A DNA stretch of 64,000 nucleotides from Saccharothrix longispora (lineage in GTDB: Bacteria; Actinomycetota; Actinomycetes; Mycobacteriales; Pseudonocardiaceae), in the NCBI RefSeq assembly GCF_030852425.1, contig NZ_NSDM01000008.1, forward strand, positions 327,133 to 391,132, read 5' to 3'. Below are positions 34,035 to 45,287 of this stretch, piece after piece (the first letter of the stretch is position 1; each line of letters begins with the position of its first letter). The position numbers and the translations under genes are program-made. A model generated the notes under the pieces. It saw only the letters and a list, made by a program, of their open reading frames with translations. It made no database searches and had not been told where the DNA came from.

Positions 34035-35354
34035 TTGCCGGTCGATCGAGCCACGAAGCGCGGCTGGCTGATCTGGTCAACCGCCGTCGCCGTCTACGTC
34101 GCCGCCCTGTTCCACCGGAACTCGCTCGGCGTCGCCAGCCTGGAGGCGTCCGAGCGGTTCGGCGTCGGCCCCGCCGCGCTCAGCACGTTCACCGTGCTCC
34201 AGATCGGGCTGTACGCGCTGATGCAGGTCCCCACGGGCCTGCTCGTCGACCGCTTCGGCCCGCGCCGCGTCCTCGTCGCCGCCGCGCTGCTCATGGGCGC
34301 CGGCCAGGTCCTGTTCGCGCTGGCCTCCTCCTACCAGGTCGGCCTCGCCGCCCGCGCCGTCCTCGGCATCGGCGACGCCATGACGTGGGTGAGCGTGCTG
34401 CGGCTCGCCGCCGCGCACTTCCCGCCCCGCCGGTTCACCGTCGTGATGACGCTGTCCGCGGCCCTCGGCGGCGCCGGCAACCTCGTCGCCACCGTCCCGC
34501 TGACCCTGCTGCTGGGCAACGCCGGCTGGACCGCCACGTTCCTCATCGCCGGCGCCGCCACCGCCGCCTACTCCGCGGTCGTGGCGTGGCGGGTGCGCGA
34601 GGTCCCCGACGGCGTGCCGCCACCCGTCGCCGAGCCGGTGCCGCTGCGCGCGCTCGGCCCGCGCGTCGCCGCCGCGTGGCGCGTGCCCGGCACCCGCCTG
34701 GGCTTCTGGGTCCACTTCACGTCGATGTCCACCCCGGCGCTGCTCGCCCTGCTGTGGGGCTTCCCGTACCTGGTCGAGGGGCAGGGCCTGTCCCGGCCCG
34801 CCGCGTCCGCCGTGCTCAGCACCCTCGTCGTGATCGCCGTCGTGGCCGGTCCCGTGATGGGCGCGGTCATCGCCGGCCGCCCCGGCTGGCGCATGCCGAT
34901 CGTCGGGGGCTACCTCGGCGTGGCGGTGGTGTGCTGGGCCCTGCTGCTCGGCTGGCCGGGCGGCGTGCTGCCCACCCCCGTGCTGTACGCCGTGTTCGCC
35001 CTCCTCGCGATCGGCAACCCGGTGTCCGGCGTCGCCTTCGCCCTCGTCCGCGACTACAACCCGCTGCACCGGGTGAGCACCGCGACCGGCGTGGCCAACG
35101 TCGGCGGGTTCGGCGCGATCACCTTCACCGCGCTCGTCGTGGGCGTGCTGCTCGACGTCGCCGAACCGCTGGCCGCCCCCGACGCCTACCGGGTCGCGTT
35201 CCTGTCCGTGGTGGCCGTGCTGCTGGTCGGGGTGTGGCGCACGGTCGTGTGGTGGCGGCGCGCCAGGGCCGCCGTGTTCGCCGCGCTCGACCGGGGGGAG
35301 ACCGTGCCGGTACCGGTGCGCCGCCGTCGCTGGGACGCCCTGGCCGACGCCTAA
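34035..35354 (+). CDS. MFS transporter
   Basis: The 439-residue protein is a 12-helix major facilitator transporter. The signature loop between helices 2 and 3 is GLLVDRFGPRRVL (about residues 68-80), and the second half repeats the fold from WVHFTSMSTPALLALLWGF. The N-terminus is WLIWSTAVAVYVAALFHRNSLGV. The C-terminal tail is Arg-rich. Its ion coupling and substrate cannot be read from the sequence. The start is the TTG at 34035 with AGGAG six bases upstream. It has its own regulated-looking promoter. truB follows after 11 bases but carries its own -10 element. Confidence 0.9.
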   Translation: MPVDRATKRGWLIWSTAVAVYVAALFHRNSLGVASLEASERFGVGPAALSTFTVLQIGLYALMQVPTGLLVDRFGPRRVLVAAALLMGAGQVLFALASSYQVGLAARAVLGIGDAMTWVSVLRLAAAHFPPRRFTVVMTLSAALGGAGNLVATVPLTLLLGNAGWTATFLIAGAATAAYSAVVAWRVREVPDGVPPPVAEPVPLRALGPRVAAAWRVPGTRLGFWVHFTSMSTPALLALLWGFPYLVEGQGLSRPAASAVLSTLVVIAVVAGPVMGAVIAGRPGWRMPIVGGYLGVAVVCWALLLGWPGGVLPTPVLYAVFALLAIGNPVSGVAFALVRDYNPLHRVSTATGVANVGGFGAITFTALVVGVLLDVAEPLAAPDAYRVAFLSVVAVLLVGVWRTVVWWRRARAAVFAALDRGETVPVPVRRRRWDALADA

Positions 35355-35357
35355 GAT
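35352..35357 (+). promoter_or_regulatory. -10 element TAAGAT before truB
   Basis: TAAGAT ends eight bases before the GTG at 35366 and overlaps the stop codon of the MFS gene. Confidence 0.45.
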
Positions 35358-35365
35358 CTCCCCTC

Positions 35366-36274
35366 GTGCCCGCACCCAGCCGCCCTTCCCGTCCCCCCGT
35401 AGCGCCCGGCCTGGTCGTCGTCGACAAGCCGGACGGCATGACCTCCCACGACGTGGTCGCCAAGGTCCGCCGCATCCTCGGCACCCGCAAGGTCGGCCAC
35501 GCGGGCACGCTCGACCCGATGGCGACCGGCGTGCTCGTGCTCGGCATCGAGCGGGCCACGAAGCTCCTCGGCCACCTCGCGCTGGACAGCAAGGCGTACC
35601 TGTCGACGATCCGCCTGGGCGCGTCGACCACGACCGACGACGCCGAGGGCGAGGTCGTGTCGAGCGCGGACGCCTCGGCGGTGCCCGAGGACGCGATCCG
35701 CGCGGGCGTCGAATCCCTGACCGGCGCGATCCAGCAGGTGCCGAGCGCGGTGAGCGCCGTGAAGATCGACGGCAAGCGCGCCTACGCGCGGGTGCGCGAC
35801 GGCGAGGTCGTCGACATCCCGGCGCGCCCGGTCACCGTGCACCGCTTCGACGTCCTGTCGATCCGCCGCGAGGGCGCGACCACCGAGCTGGACGTGATGG
35901 TCGAGTGCTCGTCCGGCACGTACGTCCGGGCCCTGGCCCGCGACCTCGGCGCCGCCCTGGGCGTGGGCGGCCACCTGGCCAACCTCCGCCGCACCAGGGT
36001 CGGACCGTTCGACCTGCGCGTCGCCAGGACACTCCAGCAGCTGGAGGACGCGCCGGGCCTGTCCCTGGACCTCGACGCGGCCGTCGCCACCGCCTTCCCG
36101 CGCCGCGAGATCGCGCCGCGCGAGGCCGTGGCCCTGTCCCACGGCCAACGCCTCCCGGCGGGTGGGCTGGAGGGCACCTACGGCGTGTTCGGCCCGGACG
36201 GCCACGTCGTGGCCCTGGCCAAGGACGAGGGTGCCGTCACCAGGTCCCTGGTGGTGCTCACGCCGGCGGGTTGA
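35366..36274 (+). CDS. truB: tRNA pseudouridine(55) synthase
   Basis: TruB makes the universal pseudouridine in the T-loop of tRNA. The 302-residue protein has GLVVVDKPDGMTSHDVV (about residues 15-31), then the catalytic motif GHAGTLDPMATGVL with D50. SSGTYVRALARDLG (about 178-191) and a C-terminal PUA-like domain with LSHGQRLPAGG complete the family pattern. The C-terminus is the actinobacterial type. The GTG start is supported by the -10 element; the first 14 residues are Pro/Ser-rich. Confidence 0.96.
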   Translation: MPAPSRPSRPPVAPGLVVVDKPDGMTSHDVVAKVRRILGTRKVGHAGTLDPMATGVLVLGIERATKLLGHLALDSKAYLSTIRLGASTTTDDAEGEVVSSADASAVPEDAIRAGVESLTGAIQQVPSAVSAVKIDGKRAYARVRDGEVVDIPARPVTVHRFDVLSIRREGATTELDVMVECSSGTYVRALARDLGAALGVGGHLANLRRTRVGPFDLRVARTLQQLEDAPGLSLDLDAAVATAFPRREIAPREAVALSHGQRLPAGGLEGTYGVFGPDGHVVALAKDEGAVTRSLVVLTPAG

Positions 36275-36310
36275 CCGCCGATCCCCGGTCACACCGCGGC
36301 CGCGTGGGCC

Positions 36311-36316
36311 TACCGT
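36311..36316 (+). promoter_or_regulatory. -10 element TACCGT, leaderless start
   Basis: TACCGT ends six bases before the ATG at 36323. Confidence 0.5.
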
Positions 36317-36322
36317 GGACGC

Positions 36323-36691
36323 ATGGCGAGATGGGTGTTGCCCGCGGCGGCGGGGGTGGTCGCCTCGGCGACCGGTGTGGCGGTCAACATGGCCACGGAC
36401 GCGGCTGGCGACCCGTGGGCGTGGGCGGCGGTCGTGCTGCTCACCCTGCTGGGCGTCGCGCTCACCGTGCGGATGCAGCGGCCCGCCGAGCCGCAGCCCG
36501 CACCCCGGCCCTCCCCGCCGGGGCCGTCCGTCCACAACTCGGTCACCGGCACGGTGCACGGCGGCGTCGTGCAGGCCGGGAACGTGGGCTCGGTCACCAT
36601 CGACTCGTCGACGGCGGTCACCCAGCACGCGGTCGCGCGCGACGGCGGCACGGTCTACCAGGCCGGACGGGACGTCAACCCCAACCGCTGA
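36323..36691 (+). CDS. small two-helix membrane protein with two RHIM-like (amyloid-signalling-type) motifs
   Basis: The 122-residue protein has two membrane segments (about residues 5-22 and 30-49), a Pro-rich linker (53-70) and a C-terminal tail with two related motifs. Copy A is GTVHGGVVQAGNVGSV (residues 76-91, Q84) and copy B is ARDGGTVYQAGRDVN (105-119, Q113), 29 residues apart. The core [VY]-Q-A-G within alternating Gly/Val resembles the RHIM-like bacterial amyloid signalling sequences seen on actinobacterial NLR and effector proteins, where they allow prion-like assembly. No NLR, TIR or protease effector gene is nearby. The motif assignment is by eye, and the role is inferred. ATG start with a -10 element six bases upstream. 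Confidence 0.65.
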   Translation: MARWVLPAAAGVVASATGVAVNMATDAAGDPWAWAAVVLLTLLGVALTVRMQRPAEPQPAPRPSPPGPSVHNSVTGTVHGGVVQAGNVGSVTIDSSTAVTQHAVARDGGTVYQAGRDVNPNR

Positions 36692-36707
36692 CCGCGACCC
36701 GGCCCCG

Positions 36708-36713
36708 TAGGCT
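36708..36713 (+). promoter_or_regulatory. -10 element TAGGCT before ribF
   Basis: TAGGCT ends six bases before the GTG at 36720. Confidence 0.5.
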
Positions 36714-36719
36714 TGCCGC

Positions 36720-37661
36720 GTGCAACGCTGGCGAGGGCTCGACCTCCTTCCGGGCGGCTGGGGCCGCTGCGTCGTGACGATCGGCGTGTTCGACGGCGTC
36801 CACCGGGGCCACCAGGCGCTGATCGGCCGCGCGGTGGACCTGGCGGCGGCCAAGGGGGTGCCGAGCGTCGTCATGACGTTCGACCCGCACCCCTCCGAGG
36901 TCGTCCGCCCCGGCAGCCACCCCGCTCAGCTGACGGGCCTGCACCGGCGCGCCGAGCTGGTCGAGGGGCTCGGCGCGGACGTCTTCTGCGTCATCCCGTT
37001 CACCGCCGAGGTGTCCCGGATGCCCGCGGACGAGTTCGCGCACGAGATCCTGGTCGACCGGCTGCACGCGGCGGCCGTGGTGGTGGGCGAGAACTTCACG
37101 TTCGGCTACAAGGCGGCGGGCAACGTCGACCTGCTGCGCGCGCTGGGCACGCGGTTCGGCTTCGTGACGGAGGGGGCGGATCTGGTGACCGACGACGGGG
37201 TGACGTACTCGTCGACCTACATCCGGGCGTGCATCGACGCGGGTGACGTGGCGGCCGCCGCGCACGCGCTGGGCAGGCCGCACCGGCTGGAGGGCATCGT
37301 GGTGCGCGGCGACGGCCGCGGCAAGGAGCTGGGCTTCCCCACGGCCAACCTGTCCACGACCCGCTTCGCCGCCGTGCCCGCGGACGGCGTGTACGCGTGC
37401 TGGTTCGTCCGCGGCGACGGCAGGCGCCTCCGGGCCGCGGTGAGCGTCGGCACGAACCCCACCTTCTCCGGCCGGGAGCGGCGCGTCGAGGCCTACGTGC
37501 TCGACGTCGACGAGGACTTCTACGGCCAGCGGGTGGCGCTGGACTTCGTGGAGCGGCTGCGCGGCATGGAGAAGTTCGACGCGGTCGAGGACCTGCTGGT
37601 GCAGATGCACCGCGACGTGGCCGTGGCCCGCGACGTCCTGGTGGCCGAAGAGCAGCTGTGA
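36720..37661 (+). CDS. ribF: bifunctional riboflavin kinase/FAD synthetase
   Basis: RibF phosphorylates riboflavin to FMN and adenylates FMN to FAD. The 313-residue protein has the N-terminal FAD synthetase domain with TIGVFDGVHRGHQALI (about residues 20-35), VVGENFTFGYKAAGN and SSTYIRACI. The C-terminal kinase domain has RGDGRGKELGFPTANLS (about 198-214) and SVGTNPTFSGRERRVEAYVLD. No FMN riboswitch precedes it. It follows truB, with the small membrane protein gene in between, matching the usual truB-ribF neighbourhood. Confidence 0.96.
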   Translation: MQRWRGLDLLPGGWGRCVVTIGVFDGVHRGHQALIGRAVDLAAAKGVPSVVMTFDPHPSEVVRPGSHPAQLTGLHRRAELVEGLGADVFCVIPFTAEVSRMPADEFAHEILVDRLHAAAVVVGENFTFGYKAAGNVDLLRALGTRFGFVTEGADLVTDDGVTYSSTYIRACIDAGDVAAAAHALGRPHRLEGIVVRGDGRGKELGFPTANLSTTRFAAVPADGVYACWFVRGDGRRLRAAVSVGTNPTFSGRERRVEAYVLDVDEDFYGQRVALDFVERLRGMEKFDAVEDLLVQMHRDVAVARDVLVAEEQL

Positions 37662-37752
37662 CCTGTTGAACCAGGTGGGTGGAACCGTCCGTGCCGTGGT
37701 CGGCGACCTGGCAGGATGCTGTCACGTCGACCGGGCTAGGGGAGAGGCGCAG

Positions 37753-38238
37753 GTGGAGGACCACAAGATCGTCCAGCGCAACCTCGCGTTGCAGCGTGAG
37801 TGGTACGGGGAGCCCCTGGGCGACCGGGTGCGCCGGTTGGTGGTCGCCTTCAACGTCTCCCAGGCGCAGCTCGCCGACGTCCTCGGGATCAGCGCCCCGA
37901 TGCTCAGCCAGGTCATGAGCGGTCGCCGCGCGAAGATCGGCAACCCGTCGGTGCTGGCGCGGATGATCATGCTGGAGCGCAAGGTCCTCACCCCCGACGT
38001 GTCCACCGGTGCGCCCGAGGCCCTCCAGCGCGCGTTGGACGAGGTCCGCGGCTCCAAGCCCACGGTGGGGCGCGAGTCGCTGCCGGTGAACCTCGCCGAC
38101 GACGAGGCCGTGGTGTTCCCGTTCCTGCGCCGGCTGGCCGACCGCCGCGAGTTGTCGCAGGCCGCCGACGTGCTGGGCGAGGACTTCCCGGCGCTGGCCG
38201 ACGTGCTGCGGCGCGCGGGCAAGGACCGCGACGCCTGA
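37753..38238 (+). CDS. XRE-family DNA-binding protein
   Basis: The 161-residue protein carries one Cro/CI-type helix-turn-helix: VSQAQLADVLGISAPMLSQVMSGRRAKIGNP (about residues 35-65, in parts). The C-terminal half is charged and helical, with no known effector domain that I can recognise. It is likely a cytoplasmic regulator. The GTG at 37753 has GGGAGAGG about six bases upstream. It is monocistronic, ending in a hairpin, and lies between ribF and rpsO, where many actinomycetes have a similar small regulator. Confidence 0.85.
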   Translation: MEDHKIVQRNLALQREWYGEPLGDRVRRLVVAFNVSQAQLADVLGISAPMLSQVMSGRRAKIGNPSVLARMIMLERKVLTPDVSTGAPEALQRALDEVRGSKPTVGRESLPVNLADDEAVVFPFLRRLADRRELSQAADVLGEDFPALADVLRRAGKDRDA

Positions 38239-38240
38239 CC

Positions 38241-38260
38241 GCGGACGGGTAGCCGTCCGC
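38241..38260 (+). terminator. terminator after the XRE gene
   Basis: GCGGACGG (38241-38248) pairs with CCGTCCGC (38253-38260) around a GTAG loop, two bases after the stop codon. Confidence 0.65.
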
Positions 38261-38269
38261 CACTACTGG

Positions 38270-38275
38270 TAACCT
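38270..38275 (+). promoter_or_regulatory. -10 element of rpsO
   Basis: TAACCT lies about 100 bases before the rpsO start and just beyond the preceding terminator. No clear -35 is visible. Confidence 0.4.
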
Positions 38276-38281
38276 CGACAG

Positions 38282-38374
38282 TTGGGTCTGGCTGCGGTCC
38301 GTGGCGGCCAGTACCGACTACCCCGCGCGAGCGGGGCCCCACGGCACGGGAATCGAGAACCAGGAAGCAGGAAC
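38282..38374 (+). promoter_or_regulatory. structured 5' leader of rpsO
   Basis: The leader of about 93 bases includes the hairpin CCCCGC-GCGA-GCGGGG (38321-38336) with a GNRA-like loop, and a competing GGGGCCCC palindrome. Ribosomal protein S15 commonly represses its own mRNA through leader structures, with several unrelated designs in different phyla. That this leader does so is inferred. Confidence 0.4.
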
Positions 38375-38644
38375 GTGGCACTCTCCACCGATGAGAAGAA
38401 GACCATCCTCGCCGAGTACGGCGTCCACGACACGGACACCGGCTCCGCCGAGGCTCAGGTCGCGCTGCTGAGCAAGCGCATCGCCGACCTGACGGAGCAC
38501 CTCAAGAAGCACAAGCACGACCACCACTCGCGTCGTGGCCTGCTGCTGCTCGTCGGCCGTCGCCGCCGGCTGCTCAACTACCTCCAGAAGGTGGACATCC
38601 AGCGCTACCGCGACCTGATCGGTCGTCTCGGCCTGCGCAGGTGA
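38375..38644 (+). CDS. rpsO: 30S ribosomal protein S15
   Basis: The 89-residue protein is S15, a primary 16S rRNA binder in the 30S platform. It has the full family sequence: [44 protein letters not shown] and [21 protein letters not shown], each spanning one of the helices. The length is standard. The GTG at 38375 is preceded by AGGAAGCAGG. The rpsO-pnp order is conserved in most bacteria. A strong hairpin follows the stop, so pnp expression needs read-through or its own promoter. Confidence 0.98.
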   Translation: MALSTDEKKTILAEYGVHDTDTGSAEAQVALLSKRIADLTEHLKKHKHDHHSRRGLLLLVGRRRRLLNYLQKVDIQRYRDLIGRLGLRR

Positions 38645-38654
38645 AACGTGCCGG

Positions 38655-38682
38655 GGGGGAGTGATCGCATGATCACTCCCCC
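38655..38682 (+). terminator. terminator or processing hairpin between rpsO and pnp
   Basis: GGGGGAGTGATC (38655-38666) pairs perfectly with GATCACTCCCCC (38671-38682) around a GCAT loop, ten bases after rpsO. Confidence 0.8.
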
Positions 38683-38874
38683 TTCGGCTTCGCAAGGACA
38701 AGACAACAAAGACGAGGGACGTACGCGCGGCGCACGGGACGACAGTTCGCCGGTCCTCGGTAGTGGCCCCCTGGCAGTGGAGAAGACCAGGGGACTTCGA
38801 TCGAAGACCGGCCTCGTCCGAACCGCGATCCCGCACCCGAGCGCGCTGCGGCCCGCACGACGAGGAGTTTCCGC
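38683..38874 (+). promoter_or_regulatory. pnp 5' leader with hairpins
   Basis: No gene is supported in this 192-base stretch. It contains a hairpin CCCCTGG/CCAGGGG (38768-38774 with 38787-38793), directly followed by the palindrome CTTCGATCGAAG (38795-38806), and ends in GAGGAG before the pnp start. In E. coli the pnp leader is a double-stranded target for RNase III and PNPase autocontrol. A similar role here is only a suggestion. Confidence 0.4.
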
Positions 38875-43309
<4,435 letters not shown>

Positions 43310-43314
43310 GGTCG

Positions 43315-43758
43315 ATGAGCACCCGCACCGTCGCGTTCCTCATCACCGCCGCGCTGGCGGTGTACTTCGTGCTGCTCGGCGGTCGGGCGGTGGTGCTGCT
43401 GGGCACCGGTGAGCCGGTGGGCGTCGCGCTCGGCGTGGGCGTGCTGCTGCTGCCGCTGGTCGGCGCGTGGATCGCGTGGACCAACATCCGGTTCGGCTTC
43501 ACCACGGAGCGGATGGCGCGGCGGCTGGAGGCGGAGGGCGCGCTGCCCGACCTCTCCGGCCTGCCGCGCACGCCGTCCGGCCGCGTGGAGCGGGCCGCCG
43601 CCGACGAGTGGTTCGAGGAGCGCAAGCGGGACGTGGAGGCGCGCCCGGAGGACTGGCGGGCCTGGTTCCTGCTCGCCCAGGCCTACGACCTGTCGGGCGA
43701 CCGGGGCCGGGCGCGCGAGACCATGCGCAAGGCCATCGGGCTGTTCTCCGGGGTGTAG
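43315..43758 (+). CDS. small membrane protein with C-terminal TPR-like helices
   Basis: The 147-residue protein has two membrane segments (TVAFLITAALAVYFVLLGGRAVV, about residues 5-27, and ALGVGVLLLPLVGAWIAW, about 39-56, in parts). A soluble C-terminal part follows, with the pattern EDWRAWFLLAQAYDLSGDRGRARETMRKAI that fits one TPR unit. It is probably a membrane-bound adaptor; the partner is unknown. It lies five bases after dapB with TGAGG just upstream of the ATG, so it is likely cotranscribed with it. Confidence 0.78.
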   Translation: MSTRTVAFLITAALAVYFVLLGGRAVVLLGTGEPVGVALGVGVLLLPLVGAWIAWTNIRFGFTTERMARRLEAEGALPDLSGLPRTPSGRVERAAADEWFEERKRDVEARPEDWRAWFLLAQAYDLSGDRGRARETMRKAIGLFSGV

Positions 43759-43812
43759 TTCGAACGGGTGAACCCACGTGACAAGGCCGCCGGCCCGGGT
43801 AATGGCGTGGGC

Positions 43813-44187
43813 ATGGATCGGACTGCGGTGGACCGCCTCTACGACTGCGACGTCCTCGACCGCCACGGTCGCCACATCGGCCACGTCGTCGACCTGTGGC
43901 TGTCGAACGGCCGGCCGACGTGGGCGTCCGTGCGCAGAACGGCCGGCACGGCCCTGGTGCCGATCCGCGGCGCCCAGGTCCGCGACCGCCGGCTCGTCGT
44001 GCCGGTGGACCGCCGCGAGGTGGAGGACGCGCCGCACGTCGACGGCGGCCCGACGGCCGAGGTGCACGACCACTACGGCCTGTCGATGCCCGAGCAGCGG
44101 CTCGTGCGGCACGACCGCGCCGGGGGGAGCGGGGCTAGTGCACCAGCCAGCCCGCGAGAGCGGCAGGCGATGCGGCCAGCACGCTGA
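43813..44187 (+). CDS. PRC-barrel domain protein
   Basis: The 124-residue product contains a PRC-barrel-like beta fold: RLYDCDVLDRHGRHIGHVVDLWL, then PTWASVRRTAGTALVPIRGAQV and RLVVPVDRREVEDAP (read in parts). PRC-barrels occur in RimM and in photosynthetic and stress proteins; stand-alone actinobacterial ones have no clear function. The ATG at 43813 is preferred; TAATGG lies seven bases upstream, and a GTG at 43768 is an alternative. Its 3' end overlaps the convergent DedA-like gene by 53 bases. Confidence 0.72.
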   Translation: MDRTAVDRLYDCDVLDRHGRHIGHVVDLWLSNGRPTWASVRRTAGTALVPIRGAQVRDRRLVVPVDRREVEDAPHVDGGPTAEVHDHYGLSMPEQRLVRHDRAGGSGASAPASPRERQAMRPAR

Positions 44188-44644
44188 ACCGGGCGAAGCG
44201 GCCGATCATGCCGGTGGAGATGAACAGCCACGACGACATGCCGGCCAGGCCCGCGAGCACCGTGGTGAACATGAACGGCGGCAGGCCGACGACCGAGCTG
44301 ACCGCGTGCGTGCCGAACATCCAGTGCGGGTGGCGGTGGCAGCGCAGGCGCACCCACTCCAACCGCGCCCGCCACCGCAGCCGCCACGGCGACGGCGACT
44401 TCCCGGGCTTCGCGGGCTTCTCCGCGCGCCGCAGGAACGCGGGCAGGCGCAGCGAGCCCTTCGCGGCCAGGAAGTAGAACATCTTGCCCAGCACCTGGCC
44501 CACGGCCACGGCGAGGCCGATCCACCACCAGGAGATGCCCGGCTGCTGCGTCACCAGGCCGATCACGAAGATCTCGATGCTGATCAGAGGGAGCACCGCG
44601 GAGCCGAACGCGATGCCGAACGTGAGGCACAACCACCCGAACAC
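44135..44644 (-). CDS. DedA/VTT-like membrane protein
   Basis: The 169-residue protein has about four hydrophobic segments (FGIAFGSAVLPLISIEIFVIGLV, WWWIGLAVAVGQVLGKMFYFL, then VVGLPPFMFTTVLAGLAGM and a final one, read in parts). The re-entrant GQVLGKMFYFLAAKG and GLPPFMFTT stretches resemble the VTT domain of DedA proteins, some of which move lipids across the membrane. It is shorter than typical DedA. A basic loop (RWRARLEWVRLRCHR) lies in the middle. The GTG start is supported by TAACCT seven bases upstream. Confidence 0.7.
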   Translation of the reverse strand: MFGWLCLTFGIAFGSAVLPLISIEIFVIGLVTQQPGISWWWIGLAVAVGQVLGKMFYFLAAKGSLRLPAFLRRAEKPAKPGKSPSPWRLRWRARLEWVRLRCHRHPHWMFGTHAVSSVVGLPPFMFTTVLAGLAGMSSWLFISTGMIGRFARFSVLAASPAALAGWLVH

Positions 44645-44651
44645 GTGACCG

Positions 44652-44657
44652 AGGTTA
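44652..44657 (-). promoter_or_regulatory. -10 element TAACCT, leaderless start
   Basis: TAACCT on the minus strand ends seven bases before the GTG at 44644. It lies inside the short gap after the GNAT gene. Confidence 0.45.
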
Positions 44658-44665
44658 CTGGCGGA

Positions 44666-45217
44666 TCACGGCGACAGCAGCAGGGTCAACCCCCCGGAAA
44701 CCCTGATTTCCCTCAGGGGTCGTCCCAGGGCGTCCAGTGTGCGCACCGTGCCGTCCGGGGTCCACTCCGCCTTGGCGTAGAAGCCGGTCGACGCCCGGTC
44801 GGCCTCCGGGACCCACGCGACGCCCCTGGTGGCGCCAGCCTCGCGCAGCCGCGCCGCGGCCGCGGCCAGCAGCCGGCCGCCGTGCCCGCGCCGTCCCCAG
44901 CGGGGCTCGACCAGCACGCTCACCAGTGCCGTCGTGGCCGCGTCGGGCGGCAGCGAGCCGTCCGCGCGGGCCACGTCGTCCGCGGGGGCGGCGCCGGCCA
45001 CGCAGAAGCCCACCAGCCACCGGCCCTCGGTGGCCACCAGCACCTGGCCGCCCCCGACGGCCTCGGCCCAGGCGGGGGCGGTCCGCGCCACGTCCAGGCC
45101 CGCCAGCACCTCCCCGGGCACCAGGTCCCGGTAGGCGGTCCGCCAGGTGTCCCGGTGGATGCGGGCGATCTCCGCCACGTCGTCGGGCTCAGCGGTGCGC
45201 ACCGCGGCGTCGGCCAT
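44666..45217 (-). CDS. GNAT-family N-acetyltransferase
   Basis: The 183-residue protein is a GNAT acetyltransferase. The N-terminal RTAEPDDVAEIARIHRDTWRTAY is the usual start. The acetyl-CoA loop is VEPRWGRRGHGGRLLAAA (about residues 105-122), with the RxxGxG pattern. GFYAKAEWTPDGTVR near the C-terminus is the conserved last strand. The acetylated substrate (small molecule or protein) is not evident. The ATG start has a TAGGGT element six bases upstream. It is divergent from the YcaQ-type gene. Confidence 0.88.
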   Translation of the reverse strand: MADAAVRTAEPDDVAEIARIHRDTWRTAYRDLVPGEVLAGLDVARTAPAWAEAVGGGQVLVATEGRWLVGFCVAGAAPADDVARADGSLPPDAATTALVSVLVEPRWGRRGHGGRLLAAAAARLREAGATRGVAWVPEADRASTGFYAKAEWTPDGTVRTLDALGRPLREIRVSGGLTLLLSP

Positions 45218-45223
45218 GGCAGC

Positions 45224-45229
45224 ACCCTA
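45224..45229 (-). promoter_or_regulatory. -10 element TAGGGT, leaderless start
   Basis: TAGGGT on the minus strand ends six bases before the ATG at 45217. Confidence 0.5.
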
Positions 45230-45275
45230 GCCGGCCGGTCCCCCGGTGATCACCCGCGGTGTCGTACCCCGGTGG

Positions 45276-45281
45276 GATCAT
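45276..45281 (+). promoter_or_regulatory. possible -10 element GATCAT
   Basis: GATCAT ends six bases before the GTG at 45288. The match is weaker than at other genes. Confidence 0.3.
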
Positions 45282-45287
45282 CCGCGC

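Noticed and set aside
36641..36719. FMN riboswitch before ribF
   Set aside because: The gap is under 30 bases and none of the RFN element's conserved segments is present.
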